Below are positions 34,273-42,943 of a stretch of DNA of 64,000 nt, one piece after another; positions within the stretch are counted from its first letter, which is position 1; every line of letters begins with the position of its first letter. Below the pieces are notes generated by a model. That model saw only the letters and a list, made by a program, of their open reading frames with translations, was not told where the DNA came from and did no database searches. The translations under genes and the position numbers were made by a program. Source of the DNA: Pontibacter qinzhouensis (lineage in GTDB: Bacteria > Bacteroidota > Bacteroidia > Cytophagales > Hymenobacteraceae); assembly GCF_008017455.1 (NCBI RefSeq), contig NZ_VRTY01000005.1, positions 34,001 to 98,000 on the forward strand, given 5' to 3'.

Positions 34273-34854
34273 TTAAACTTGCGGCTTGTAGGCCGTGAAA
34301 AAAAGCTTCTTTAAGCGTTGCAGGCACTTGTACTTCTGGTTTTTAGCCGTATCGGAATTCGTATAGCCAAACTTATCGGTAATATCCTGCATGTTCTGCA
34401 TGTGTATGTAATAGGCTTCGATCAGGCTGCGGCAGGGCTCACCAAGCTGCGCCAGGGCATCGCCCATCATGTTAAACTGCCGTTCATTCTCTTCGTGCTG
34501 CGCTACCTCCTCTTCTACAAAAAGGAAATCTTCTGCATCGTCTACCTTTACGGCATAACGGCCTTTCTCTGCCAGCCGCTTCAGCCAAAGCCGCCTGCAT
34601 ACCGAGTACAGGTAGGTTTTTATCTGGCAGGTTAGCTCCAGGCTGTTGTCCTTTATTTTCTCGTAAAACACGATAACGCCTTCCTGGTAAATATCCTTCG
34701 CTTCGTCCTCGGTTCCGCTGTTGTTCAGGATAAAGTGCGATATCATCGGGAAATGAAGTTTGTAGAGGTAAGCAAGGGCCTTGTCATCGTCCTTACGAAT
34801 ACCCGCTATTATCGCCTCGTCCGTGTCATACAAAGTATTCTTCATTCCATTCAA
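34273..34854 (-). CDS. ECF-type sigma-70 factor
   Basis: The 193 residues carry sigma region 2 (ALAYLYKLHFPMISHFILNN, EDEAKDIYQEGVIVFYEKI) and region 4 (CRSLIEAYYIHMQNMQDITDKFGYTNSDTAKNQKYKCLQRL), with an acidic linker between them. It should direct RNA polymerase to a small regulon, held inactive by the neighbouring anti-sigma-like protease. An in-frame ATG at residue 4 is an alternative start. The divergent small lipoprotein gene across 133 bp is a possible target. Its own promoter must lie in that same spacer. Confidence 0.87.
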   Translation of the reverse strand: MNGMKNTLYDTDEAIIAGIRKDDDKALAYLYKLHFPMISHFILNNSGTEDEAKDIYQEGVIVFYEKIKDNSLELTCQIKTYLYSVCRRLWLKRLAEKGRYAVKVDDAEDFLFVEEEVAQHEENERQFNMMGDALAQLGEPCRSLIEAYYIHMQNMQDITDKFGYTNSDTAKNQKYKCLQRLKKLFFTAYKPQV

Positions 34855-34987
34855 GATTTAATACGGCAGGGGCTTTTTTGTAACCCACAGAAAAAAAATA
34901 AATTATTTTTAAAAAAGGTGGGTTACCTCTATCCGGTTTCTGTATCAAGTTCAAAATCGAAACTAAACACTTAATTACAAACACAAA

Positions 34988-35182
34988 ATGAAAAATTTAT
35001 TCAAATTTGCCGTTGTTGCTTTCGCTGTTGTTACTTTCACTGCTTGCAACGATGCAGCTACTACTGAAACAGAAGCTACAGAAACTGAAGTAACTACTGA
35101 AGAAGAAGTTGCTCCTGTAGAAGAAGTTGAAGTTGACACTACTGTTGCTCCTGCTGATACTACTGTTGCTCCAGTTGAGTAA
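34988..35182 (+). CDS. Small acidic Thr/Glu-rich lipoprotein
   Basis: This 64-residue product has a clear lipoprotein signal (lipobox TFTAC, Cys20). The mature tail of about 44 residues is built almost entirely from Glu, Thr, Val, Ala and Pro, with loose repeats such as TETEATETE and DTTVAPADTTVAPVE. It is likely disordered and negatively charged. Function is unknown. It is divergent from the ECF sigma gene and has its own strong terminator, so it is a compact independent unit that may belong to the sigma regulon. Confidence 0.72.
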   Translation: MKNLFKFAVVAFAVVTFTACNDAATTETEATETEVTTEEEVAPVEEVEVDTTVAPADTTVAPVE

Positions 35183-35228
35183 TTTTAAAACAGAACTGCA
35201 GTAGATTACTTATAGTTCTAAATACACA

Positions 35229-35271
35229 CAAAAAAGGCTCTGCACTTCGGTACGGAGCCTTTTTTGTATTT
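35229..35271 (+). terminator. Intrinsic terminator of the small lipoprotein gene
   Basis: AAAAAAGGCTC pairs with GAGCCTTTTTT around a loop containing CTTCGG. Confidence 0.9.
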
Positions 35272-35434
35272 TATGTTTTCGGAGTTTCAGATACTAGATG
35301 CCAGACTAATCTCCTGTAATAAAAGCCAGATTTACTCATCTGCCCAATCGAGTTTTTTCCCTTTCATCTCCAAATTTCCAGATCTTCAAATCAAAAATTA
35401 ACTCATTAGCACATTCACCAATTAGCACATTAAC

Positions 35435-35493
35435 CAATTATTCTAATGAAAATGGTCTTCCAAAGGTAATTTGTGCTTCGGAAGGCCAAGGGT
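35435..35493 (+). repeat. Interspersed 58-bp element, copy 11, with near-complete hairpin
   Basis: CAATTATTCTAATGAAAA. GGTCTTCCAAAG (35454-35465) pairs with CTTCGGAAGGCC (35476-35487) with one wobble and one mismatch. Right end CCAAGGGT. A long G-poor tract precedes it (35340-35434). It ends 13 bp from the proline dehydrogenase stop. Confidence 0.88.
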
Positions 35494-35505
35494 TGTTTAG
35501 GTGGA

Positions 35506-36690
35506 TCAGGCTTTGGCTTTGCGGCGATTCATTTCGTGGCGGATAAGTGAGAACTCGCGGCTGCTCTGACCGGCAATGGCGGTGTTCTCGTTGGCTCTGC
35601 GCAGCAGGTAAGGCATAACAGCCTCTACTGGTCCGTAAGGCACATATTTGGCAACATTATAACCTGCTTTGGCCAGATTAAACGAAAGGTTGTCGCTCAT
35701 GCCGAAAAGCTGGGCAAAGTAAATTCGCTCGTCTGTAGGTTGTATGTTCTGAGCTGCCATCAGGTCGAGGAGCAGGTAGCAGCTTTTTTCGTTGTGCGTG
35801 CCATTGCAGATGGCTATGCGGTCGAGGTGCTGCATGCAAAACCGAAGCGCATAATCGAAGAGCGCATCAGATGCCTCTTTTGTTGGATTAATCGGGCTCG
35901 GGTAATTTTGCTCTTTAGCACGCTCGCGTTCTTTCTCCATGTAAGCGCCCCGCACCAGTTTAGCACCAAGGTAATAACCCTGGCGAAGCGCCTGCTCGTA
36001 ATCACGCTTTAGTACATCGAGGCGATCGTGGCGGTATAGCTGATAGGTGTTATATACAATGGCGCTGTCTTTATTATAAAGGGCCATCATGTCATACGTA
36101 AGGTTATCAATGGTGTCTTGTATCCAGCTTTCTTCGGCATCTATAAACACCCTGACACCGGTTTCGTGACAGCGCTTGCAAATGGCATTTACGCGATCAC
36201 GGCCTCGTTCAAAAGCGCCTTGCTCATCGGCACTCAGTTCCTGCTGCTGCTGCACCTTTTCGAGCAGGTTTATGTCTACAAGGCCGGTAACTTTGAACAC
36301 CGAAAACGGAATGTGCTTATTGCCTCTTGCTTTTTCTACTGTTCTCAGAATTTCGTCGCGAGTAGTGTCAAAGCTTTTTTCGTCGCCTTCACCTTCTACC
36401 GAATAATCCAGAATAGTACCAATGTTGTACCTGGCCAGCTCCTGTATGGCCTTTTCTGATTCCTGAATTGTTTCGCCGCCACAGAAGTGGTTGAATATGG
36501 TAGGCTTAATCAAAAATTTAACCGGCAAATGCAGCTTAATGGCTGTATTTAGCAAGCCTCCTCCCAGTTTTACAAATGCGTTGCTGTTCATGGATTTAAA
36601 CATCCAATACATTTTAAGCAATTCAGCATCCGATTTAGAAGAAAAAGCAACAGCAGTGTTGTCGAAAGATACGGTTGATGTAGGGTTCAT
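35506..36690 (-). CDS. Proline dehydrogenase
   Basis: The 394-residue flavoenzyme oxidises proline to pyrroline-5-carboxylate. Visible family motifs are FNHFCGGET, DYSVEG, KLVRGAYMEKERERA, CNGTHNEKS, AQLFGMSDN, YVPYGPV and LLRRANENT, the last holding the arginines that bind the proline carboxylate. It is a stand-alone PRODH without the P5C-dehydrogenase half of PutA. A perfect TATCTTTG box lies 21 bases upstream of its ATG, so it has its own promoter with a very short leader. Electrons would pass to the quinone pool at the inner membrane. Confidence 0.92.
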   Translation of the reverse strand: MNPTSTVSFDNTAVAFSSKSDAELLKMYWMFKSMNSNAFVKLGGGLLNTAIKLHLPVKFLIKPTIFNHFCGGETIQESEKAIQELARYNIGTILDYSVEGEGDEKSFDTTRDEILRTVEKARGNKHIPFSVFKVTGLVDINLLEKVQQQQELSADEQGAFERGRDRVNAICKRCHETGVRVFIDAEESWIQDTIDNLTYDMMALYNKDSAIVYNTYQLYRHDRLDVLKRDYEQALRQGYYLGAKLVRGAYMEKERERAKEQNYPSPINPTKEASDALFDYALRFCMQHLDRIAICNGTHNEKSCYLLLDLMAAQNIQPTDERIYFAQLFGMSDNLSFNLAKAGYNVAKYVPYGPVEAVMPYLLRRANENTAIAGQSSREFSLIRHEMNRRKAKA

Positions 36691-36710
36691 TAGGTTTTAG
36701 CTAGGGTACG

Positions 36711-36718
36711 CAAAGATA
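36711..36718 (-). promoter_or_regulatory. -7 box of the proline dehydrogenase promoter
   Basis: Minus-strand TATCTTTG is an exact TAnnTTTG match ending 21 bases before the start codon. A -33 TTTG is not clear. Confidence 0.5.
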
Positions 36719-37133
36719 CTGTTTGGCGGTGATTTTATAACGAAACTGATATGCTGAAAATGCTTCTTCTAAAAATAATTAGGTGTTTCAGCCGCTGTAA
36801 AAGCTAAATATCTTGTAGCCTGCCCTCTGAACAGAAGTACAGGTTACTGTTTTGATCATACAAACAGAAGGGGGTAAAAGTTCTGAGAGCTGCCTATTCG
36901 CTTAATTTAAGACGCCAGAGATTAACTTGTCAGAATAATCTGTGAAAAAGTACCATCTACAGAAGGTAGAAATAACCAGAGAAAGAATCAGAAGAATAAC
37001 CTGCTCAAACCAATTGAATAAATATTAATTTTTCAATAAAGCAAAGTGTGTGTTGAAAAATCAGAACTGAATACGAATTTTAACTGCAAAACTAAAGAAA
37101 AGAACCTGCAGGATATATTACTGCCTGCAACTA

Positions 37134-37253
37134 GCAAGCTCCTGGCGTCAGGCACTTGCATTTTATTAGGAGTAGGTGCAAAAGTAACAACACCTACCTG
37201 CGTCTGGTTAAATGATAGGCGTTGTTGCGCTGGCGAGAGTAAGCAAAACAACG
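37134..37253. ncRNA. Candidate structured noncoding stretch with three hairpins
   Basis: Three stems lie in succession: GCAAG-CT-CCTG/CAGG-CA-CTTGC (37134-37159), GTAGGTG/CACCTAC (37172-37197) and CGTTGTT/AACAACG (37220-37253). The surrounding 740-bp spacer (36691-37431) contains only short unconvincing ORFs. No known RNA family is recognised, and the direction of transcription is unclear. Confidence 0.3.
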
Positions 37254-37431
37254 TCACTTTCTGCCGGAGTTTTGCTTGTCAGTTCGAAAACAGCGTGAGG
37301 CTATAGGCAGTGACACAACGTATCGTAGTTTATGTTTTCTAACCTATAAATCGTAGAAACTGCGTGTTGTTTTTCTAAAGATGGTGCCATTTCTGATTTC
37401 GATAAGGTAAGACGCAGTTAATATAGCGGCT

Positions 37432-38235
37432 TTAAGCTTTGTTTGGTGCCGGTTTTTTGGTACGGCTGCTGGAGGTGCGCCGGCTAGGTTTACGTTGGAT
37501 GTACACGGCCGATGAACCTTTGTCGTCTTCTTTCCGAATTGTAAAAAGATCTTTGTGCGCTTTAATGAGCTGTATGAGCTGGCTAAAGCCAAAGGTACGC
37601 GGGTCGAAGGCAGGGTCGAGTTGGCGTAATGCCATGCCCATAGTGCCGAGGTGTGCCCAGCTATCTTCTCCTACGGCCATGCTGTAAGCCTCTTTTAGCA
37701 TCGGAACCGGGTTCGGTCGCTGGTTTTCCTGACCAGAAGGAGTGTTTTTGTCAGCTACAGCAATCTTCTGTTCATCAATAGTTTCTGTTAAGTTTTCGGT
37801 GTAGATAAAAATGTTGCAGGCGTTTACAAAAGGTTTTGGTGTTTTTCGCTGCCCAATGCCCATCACAAAATTCCCTGATTCGCGTATGCGCGTAGCAAGG
37901 CGGGTATAGTCGCTGTCAGACGACACGATACAGAAGCCATCTACAAGGGCGCTATGCAGCAGATCCATGGCATCAATGATGAGGGCACTATCGGTAGCAT
38001 TTTTACCAATCGTGTAACGAAACTGCTGAATAGGCTGTATGGCGTGGTTGTTCAGGCAGTCTTTCCAGCCGTTCATTTGAGGCGTTGTCCAGTCGCCGTA
38101 GATGCGCCTGATGGTGATAGGGCCATATTTGCCGACTTCAGCCAGTAGTTTTACAATCAGATTAGGCTGCGCATTGTCGCCATCTATCAGCATGGCCATG
38201 CGTTGCGGTTTTTTTTCGGTGTAGGGGTCAGTCAT
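37432..38235 (-). CDS. NYN-domain protein with C-terminal LOTUS/OST-HTH domain
   Basis: The 267 residues contain an NYN (PIN-like) domain at about 12-155: AMLIDGDNAQPNLI, NATDSALIIDAMDLL and SSDSDYTRLATRIRESG hold the acidic residues expected to bind metal in an RNase site. Residues about 175-245 (PMLKEAYSMAVGEDSWAHLGTMGMAL ... DPRTFGFSQLIQLIKAH ... FTIRK) match the OST-HTH/LOTUS fold, an RNA-binding winged helix. The last residues are Arg/Lys/Ser-rich. The protein is probably an RNA-acting nuclease; its target is unknown. Monocistronic. Confidence 0.87.
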   Translation of the reverse strand: MTDPYTEKKPQRMAMLIDGDNAQPNLIVKLLAEVGKYGPITIRRIYGDWTTPQMNGWKDCLNNHAIQPIQQFRYTIGKNATDSALIIDAMDLLHSALVDGFCIVSSDSDYTRLATRIRESGNFVMGIGQRKTPKPFVNACNIFIYTENLTETIDEQKIAVADKNTPSGQENQRPNPVPMLKEAYSMAVGEDSWAHLGTMGMALRQLDPAFDPRTFGFSQLIQLIKAHKDLFTIRKEDDKGSSAVYIQRKPSRRTSSSRTKKPAPNKA

Positions 38236-38468
38236 ATCAGCATGCTTTTAAATGGCAACAAGGTAAAAGAGCCATTTTGAGCTATATAGTTTTTATGTTA
38301 TACTTATAAAACCAGAATTGGTATACGATGCAAGTTACGGAGAAGCTTTTACACAGGCGTATCTTGCCGCTTAATCTCTGCCGTACCCGCTATTTTACCT
38401 GTTTTCTGGCTTCTGCAAAAAATAAAAAAATGTTATACACAATCAAGATCGGCTAAATAACCAGGCCC

Positions 38469-39413
38469 ATGTTAAAAGCGCAGGTATACAACTCTAAAGA
38501 ACCGCTGGCACATACTTATTCCATTATTGCCCGCGATCCTGTAGCAGGCGAGATGGCTGTGGGGGTGCAAAGCCATTGGTTCTCGGCAGGCACAACTGTA
38601 CCCTGGGTAGAGGCCGGCGTAGGTGTGGTGGCTACACAATCTTTTGCAAACAAATCGTTTGGGCTGAAGGGGCTCGCGTTGTTAAAAGCAGGCAAATCGC
38701 CACAAGAAGTGCTGGAGACGCTCCTTGCTGATGATGAGGGGCGGGAGGTGCGACAGGTGGCTGTTTTAGATGCGCAGGGGAGAGCGGCAGCCCATACAGG
38801 TAGCCAGTGCATCCGGTACGCAGGGCATGTTACAGGCAAGCAGTTTTCGGTGCAGGCCAACATGATGCTAACGCCCAAAGTATGGCAAGCCATGGCCAAG
38901 GCATTTGAAACAAGCGCCGGAAAGCCATTGGCAGAGCGGGTGTTGCAGGCCCTGGAAGCAGCCGAAAAAGAAGGCGGCGACATCAGGGGCAGGCAATCGG
39001 CGGCGCTGGTGGTGGTGCAGGACAAAGCCAGCCAGGAACCCTGGAACGACAAAACCTTAGACCTGCGCGTAGACGACCATGCGCACCCGCTCGAAGAACT
39101 GGCAAGGCTGCTTAAAATTTACAGAGCTTACGAGCACATGAACAAAGGCGACCTGGCTATGGAGCAGGGGCAGATGGCGCAAGCTACGGACGAATATGCA
39201 AAGGCTCAAGCCATGTACCCCGAGAACCTCGAAATGAAGTACTGGCACGCCATTACCATGGCCAACAGCGGGAACATCAGCTTTGCGCTTAAGCTGCTTC
39301 GCGAAGTGTACTGCAAGGACCGCAAATGGCGTGACCTCACCTCCAGGCTCCCTGAAGTAGGCATGCTCCTCCTGCCCGAAAAGGATTTAGCTAAAGTGCT
39401 GGAATTAAGTTAG
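38469..39413 (+). CDS. DUF1028 protein with C-terminal TPR-like region
   Basis: The first ~215 of 314 residues match DUF1028, which has an Ntn-hydrolase-like fold: HTYSIIARDPVAGEMAVGVQSHWF, GVGVVATQSFAN, HTGSQC and RQSAALVVVQ. The remaining ~100 residues (AYEHMNKGDLAMEQGQMAQATDEYAKAQAMYPENLEMKYWHAITMANSGN) form TPR-like helix pairs. The family is often described as a putative peptidoglycan-related or amidohydrolase-like protein, without proven activity. No signal peptide is seen. It is codirectional with the M28 peptidase gene but separated by 358 bp containing repeat copy 12. Confidence 0.8.
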   Translation: MLKAQVYNSKEPLAHTYSIIARDPVAGEMAVGVQSHWFSAGTTVPWVEAGVGVVATQSFANKSFGLKGLALLKAGKSPQEVLETLLADDEGREVRQVAVLDAQGRAAAHTGSQCIRYAGHVTGKQFSVQANMMLTPKVWQAMAKAFETSAGKPLAERVLQALEAAEKEGGDIRGRQSAALVVVQDKASQEPWNDKTLDLRVDDHAHPLEELARLLKIYRAYEHMNKGDLAMEQGQMAQATDEYAKAQAMYPENLEMKYWHAITMANSGNISFALKLLREVYCKDRKWRDLTSRLPEVGMLLLPEKDLAKVLELS

Positions 39414-39540
39414 GGAGCTGCGAGAGGTTGAGAGTTTTGGCACAGTCAATTATCCAAAATTCCTTCATCGTAACCATTCAACAATTTTACCATTCCACCA
39501 CCTGAAAGAATCAATTACCATCGATTACGAGTTAACCATC

Positions 39541-39598
39541 AAATTATTTGAATGAAAATGGCCTTCGGAAGGATTTTGGATGAAAAAGGGTCAAGGGT
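39541..39598 (+). repeat. Interspersed 58-bp element, copy 12
   Basis: AAATTATTTGAATGAAAA, core GGCCTTCGGAAGG, right end TCAAGGGT. It is preceded by a G-poor tract (39460-39540). Confidence 0.85.
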
Positions 39599-39771
39599 AA
39601 TCGGTACAAATTAGAGGGTAGGTTCTTTAAGCCTGCTGATTTTGATGGTAGATACTTACACAAAAGATGTTTCTGCACAAGTACCCTTTAAAAAACCAAC
39701 AGTAATTTCAAAAATCATTCCTATATTCCGTTTTTGAAGTTATACCATTAAAATTTCCGACCTCTTTCCTC

Positions 39772-41169
39772 ATGCTATTCAAAACTACACTTCGTACAGC
39801 GCTACTGGCAGTGGCTACTGTTGTGGCTCTACCTGCCATGGCCCAGCAAAACTATGCCGCAGATTCTATTACCATCCGAAAAATTTACGACAATGCCCTC
39901 ACCAGCTACGAGAGCTACGATAACCTGCGCTACCTCACTAAAAAAATCGGTAACCGCCTTAGCGGCTCTCCGCAGGCAGCTGCTGCCGTAGAGTGGAGCC
40001 GCCAGGTAATGGATAAAATGGGGCTGGACCGTGTGTACCTGCAGGAGGTGATGGTGCCGCATTGGGTGCGCGGCGAAAAAGAAATTGGCCGTGTAACCAA
40101 TTCGAGAGCAGGTGCTGCCGACATGAACATTGCGGCTCTGGGAGGCTCTGTGGGTACAGGTGCCAAAGGAATTAGCGCGCAGGTAGTGGAGGTGAAGAGT
40201 TTTGAAGAGCTCGAAAAGCTGGGGAAGAAAAAGGTGCAGGGCAAAATTGTGTTCTTTAACCGGCCTTTCGATAACACCCACCTCAATACCATGCAAGCCT
40301 ATGGCGGTGCTGTAGATCAGCGCGGAGGCGGTCCGGTGGCAGCCGCTAAACTGGGGGCTGTAGGAGTGCTTGTTCGCTCAATGGCCAACGAGGTGCAGGA
40401 GGTGCCGCATACCGGCAGTACCCGCTACCAGGAGGGAGTTGCAAAAATTCCGGCTGCCGCTATTAGCACAAAACATGCAAACCAGCTCAGCGATCTGCTG
40501 CAAGATGACCCGCAGCTGAATTTCTACCTGCGCATGACCTGCGAAACCCTGCCCGATGTGCTTTCTTATAACGTGATTGGCGAACTAAAAGGAACCGAGA
40601 AACCAGAAGAAATTATTGTAGTAGGTGGCCACCTCGATTCGTGGGATCTGGGCGAAGGTGCGCACGACGATGGCACTGGCTGTATGCAGTCGATAGATGT
40701 GTTGCGCATGTTCAAAGAACTTAACATAAAGCCTAAAAGAACTGTACGGGCTGTTTTGTTTATGAACGAAGAAAACGGCTTACGTGGTGGCTTGAAATAC
40801 GCGGAGCTGGCCAAGAAAAACAACGAAAAGCATATTGCTGCCATCGAGTCTGATGCCGGTGGTTTTACGCCACGCGGCTTTGGTATAGATGGTACCGCTG
40901 CTCAGTTTGCCAAAGCAAAATCGTGGCACAACCTGCTGACACCATACGGCCTGCACGACCTGAACCGCGACGGTGGTGGTGCTGACATCGGGCCGCTAAA
41001 AGGACAGGGAACCGTTGCCCTGATCGGTTTCCGGCCAGATTCGCAGCGCTACTTCGACTACCACCACACCGAAATAGATGTGTTCGAAAACGTAAACCGA
41101 CGGGAAATGCAATTAGGCTCCGCTTCTATGGCTGCTTTGGTGTATTTGCTGGCAGAGTACGGGTTTTAG
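39772..41169 (+). CDS. Secreted M28-family zinc aminopeptidase/carboxypeptidase
   Basis: The 465 residues begin with a signal peptide (cleavage after AMAQ, about residue 24) and include a protease-associated-type insert (about 130-240). The M28 metal site is visible: His287 and Asp289 in GGHLDSWD, Asp299 in GAHDDGTG, the catalytic Glu pair in MNEENG, the Asp of ESDAGG, and the last His in DYHHTEID. The closest relatives in layout are carboxypeptidase Q-like peptidases that cleave dipeptides. It should act in the periplasm or outside. Monocistronic. Confidence 0.9.
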   Translation: MLFKTTLRTALLAVATVVALPAMAQQNYAADSITIRKIYDNALTSYESYDNLRYLTKKIGNRLSGSPQAAAAVEWSRQVMDKMGLDRVYLQEVMVPHWVRGEKEIGRVTNSRAGAADMNIAALGGSVGTGAKGISAQVVEVKSFEELEKLGKKKVQGKIVFFNRPFDNTHLNTMQAYGGAVDQRGGGPVAAAKLGAVGVLVRSMANEVQEVPHTGSTRYQEGVAKIPAAAISTKHANQLSDLLQDDPQLNFYLRMTCETLPDVLSYNVIGELKGTEKPEEIIVVGGHLDSWDLGEGAHDDGTGCMQSIDVLRMFKELNIKPKRTVRAVLFMNEENGLRGGLKYAELAKKNNEKHIAAIESDAGGFTPRGFGIDGTAAQFAKAKSWHNLLTPYGLHDLNRDGGGADIGPLKGQGTVALIGFRPDSQRYFDYHHTEIDVFENVNRREMQLGSASMAALVYLLAEYGF

Positions 41170-41246
41170 GTTTATAGTAAATTTTTCATCTTTATTCATT
41201 CAAAATCTTCTTCTTCCAAATTCTAAAATTAAAATTCAGCAACCAA

Positions 41247-41304
41247 CAATTATTCTAATGAAAACAGCCTTCCGAAGCTTTTCAGGCAAAAAATGGTCAA
41301 GGGT
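41247..41304 (+). repeat. Interspersed 58-bp element, copy 13
   Basis: CAATTATTCTAATGAAAA, core GCCTTCCGAAG, right end TCAAGGGT. A G-poor tract precedes it (41190-41246). It ends 21 bp before the queA stop. Confidence 0.87.
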
Positions 41305-41324
41305 TCAGCCTGGCTTGCATTCTT

Positions 41325-42536
41325 TTACGGGAGCAGGAGGGAGCTGTCGCCGTAGCTCAGAAAACGGTAGTTGTTGTTGAGGGCGTGCTGGTAAATAGTG
41401 CGCCAGTTCTCACCTACAAGTGCCGATACGAGCAGGAGCAGCGTGCTTTCCGGCTGATGAAAGTTGGTGACAAGGCCAGAGCAAACCCTGAACTCGTAAC
41501 CAGGCGCGATAATAACCTGGGTGCTGGCATGCAGAAACTCCGACTGCTGCTCTTCGAGGTACGTTAGGATGGCTTGCAATGCTTCCGGGGCGGTGGGTGG
41601 AGTAACCGTTTCGTAGGGCAGCCACTGGTTTATGAGCAGTGCATCTGGTGCCAGGTTCGGGTTCTGCCGCAGGAGCACGCCCAGCCAGTACAGGCTTTCG
41701 AGGCTACGCATGCTAGTGGTGCCGACCGGTATAATCGGGCTGCCCAAATGCTGCAGCACCTGCTTCACTACCTGCTTCGATACCATGAGTTGCTCGGCGT
41801 GCATGTCGTGCGCTTCCATGGTGTCGGCTTTTACAGGCTTAAATGTGCCGGCACCTACGTGCAGCGTCAGGTAGGCCAGGCTGATATGCTGCTCTTGGAG
41901 TTGTTGCAGCACGTTATCGGTAAAATGCAGGCCTGCCGTAGGAGCTGCAACGGCTCCCTGCTGTTGCGCATACACCGTCTGGTAGCGGGTTGTGTCGTCG
42001 GGGGTGAGATCGCGGTTCAGGTAAGGGGGCAGGGGCAGGCGGCCGCATCGCTCGAGTACTTCTGCAAAGGCAAGTGCCTCCGGCGCCCATGTAAACCCAA
42101 TCAGGAAATGGCCTTCCTGCTGCGAGAGCCGTTCTGCGGAGAGTGTGCCTCCCTCGAAGTGCAGGTGTAGCTTTTCGCCTTTCCAGCGTTTGTTATTTCC
42201 TACCAGGCACTTCCAGGTACTGTGGCTGGTTTGTTGCATGGCTCTCTGCACTTCGCGGTGCGGGGCAACCGGCTCAAGGCAGAAAATTTCGATTAACCCT
42301 CCTGTTTCTTTTTGGAACAGCAGCCTTGCCTGCACTACTTTGGTGTTATTAAAAACAAGTAAGGTTTGCTGCGGCAGTAGTTGCGCAATATCTTTAAACT
42401 TACAATCTGTTAGCTGGCCGCCCTGGTAGTGCAGCAGCTTAGAGTGGTCGCGCTGCGGCAGCGGATATTTGGCTATTTTATCTTCTGGCAGCTCATACAC
42501 AAAATCTTTTATGGCCAGCTTTTTTGGGTCAATCAT
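41325..42536 (-). CDS. queA: S-adenosylmethionine:tRNA ribosyltransferase-isomerase QueA
   Basis: QueA adds the epoxyqueuosine ring to preQ1-modified tRNA using the ribosyl part of SAM. The 403 residues show FVYELPEDKIAKYPLPQRDHSKLL at the N terminus, VFNNTKVVQARL, APTAGLHFT, YLTLHVGAGTFKPV and GTTSMRSLESL, in family order. It is slightly longer than the E. coli enzyme (about 356), as is common in Bacteroidota. A TAACTTTG box just upstream suggests its own promoter. No other queuosine gene is in the window. Confidence 0.94.
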   Translation of the reverse strand: MIDPKKLAIKDFVYELPEDKIAKYPLPQRDHSKLLHYQGGQLTDCKFKDIAQLLPQQTLLVFNNTKVVQARLLFQKETGGLIEIFCLEPVAPHREVQRAMQQTSHSTWKCLVGNNKRWKGEKLHLHFEGGTLSAERLSQQEGHFLIGFTWAPEALAFAEVLERCGRLPLPPYLNRDLTPDDTTRYQTVYAQQQGAVAAPTAGLHFTDNVLQQLQEQHISLAYLTLHVGAGTFKPVKADTMEAHDMHAEQLMVSKQVVKQVLQHLGSPIIPVGTTSMRSLESLYWLGVLLRQNPNLAPDALLINQWLPYETVTPPTAPEALQAILTYLEEQQSEFLHASTQVIIAPGYEFRVCSGLVTNFHQPESTLLLLVSALVGENWRTIYQHALNNNYRFLSYGDSSLLLP

Positions 42537-42558
42537 GCAACAGGTGGTGTTTTGGCCA

Positions 42559-42566
42559 CAAAGTTA
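42559..42566 (-). promoter_or_regulatory. -7 box of the queA promoter
   Basis: Minus-strand TAACTTTG fits TAnnTTTG, 22 bases before the queA ATG. Confidence 0.45.
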
Positions 42567-42792
42567 CTGACAACTTCGCATACTTTTATAAAAGTTAGGC
42601 AACGGACCTGCAGGCATACCAGTTGCAGCTGCACCGGCTTCTCTTAATAATCGGCATCCTAACTTGCCGGAATTAGAAATGGCTTAGCTTTGAGAAGCAG
42701 GGTGCAGGTATCAGGGCACAGGACTTTTTTAAATCTTTCAGTTAAAATTGAAAAACAGGCTTTGAATTCTGAAAAGCTATGCCTCAGTTTAG

Positions 42793-42943
42793 ATAGACTG
42801 CGACACCACTTATCGGAAATGAACAGTTGATTTTACTCATTAACAGGATTAAGATAGAATCTTAAGTTTTATGTTCTGCATCTTGTGTCCTATAACAGGT
42901 GGTCGTAAAGTTCGAATTCCGAACAGTTGTGCCACAGTCTATA
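42793..42943. mobile_element. MITE-like or IS-remnant element B
   Basis: The left end ATAGACTGCGACACCACT, then TCGGAA, pairs with the reverse complement of the right end, ATAGACTGTGGCACAACT, then TCGGAA. The inverted repeats are about 28 bp with a few mismatches. The ~150-bp interior has no ORF. The ends match element A at 23085-23217. It lies in the 950-bp queA-43487 spacer, which otherwise shows only repeat copy 14. Confidence 0.6.

Noticed and set aside
34318..34635. Plus-strand frame antisense to the ECF sigma gene.
   Set aside because: Shadow frame; the minus-strand sigma motifs are clear.
37046..37306. 86-codon plus-strand frame, and a 74-codon minus-strand frame at 37033-37257.
   Set aside because: Both are unusually Cys/Phe-rich, overlap the hairpin region and each other, and show no start context or family features.
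39552..39605. Micro-ORFs inside the interspersed element: most copies contain ATGAAAAYRGCCTTC, readable as MK-x-AF(R/Q)(R/S).
   Set aside because: Copies are 58 or 59 bp so the frame to the right end is not kept, several copies lack the ATG (ATA, ATT, ACA) or stop at once, and changes fall equally on all codon positions. Better explained as a noncoding repeat.
41574..42170. Open frame antisense to queA (198 codons).
   Set aside because: Shadow of queA; composition is His/Leu/Gln-rich without any recognisable pattern.
42901..42943. GTTCGAATTC resembling a tRNA T-loop.
   Set aside because: No acceptor, D or anticodon arms around it; the sequence is part of inverted-repeat element B.
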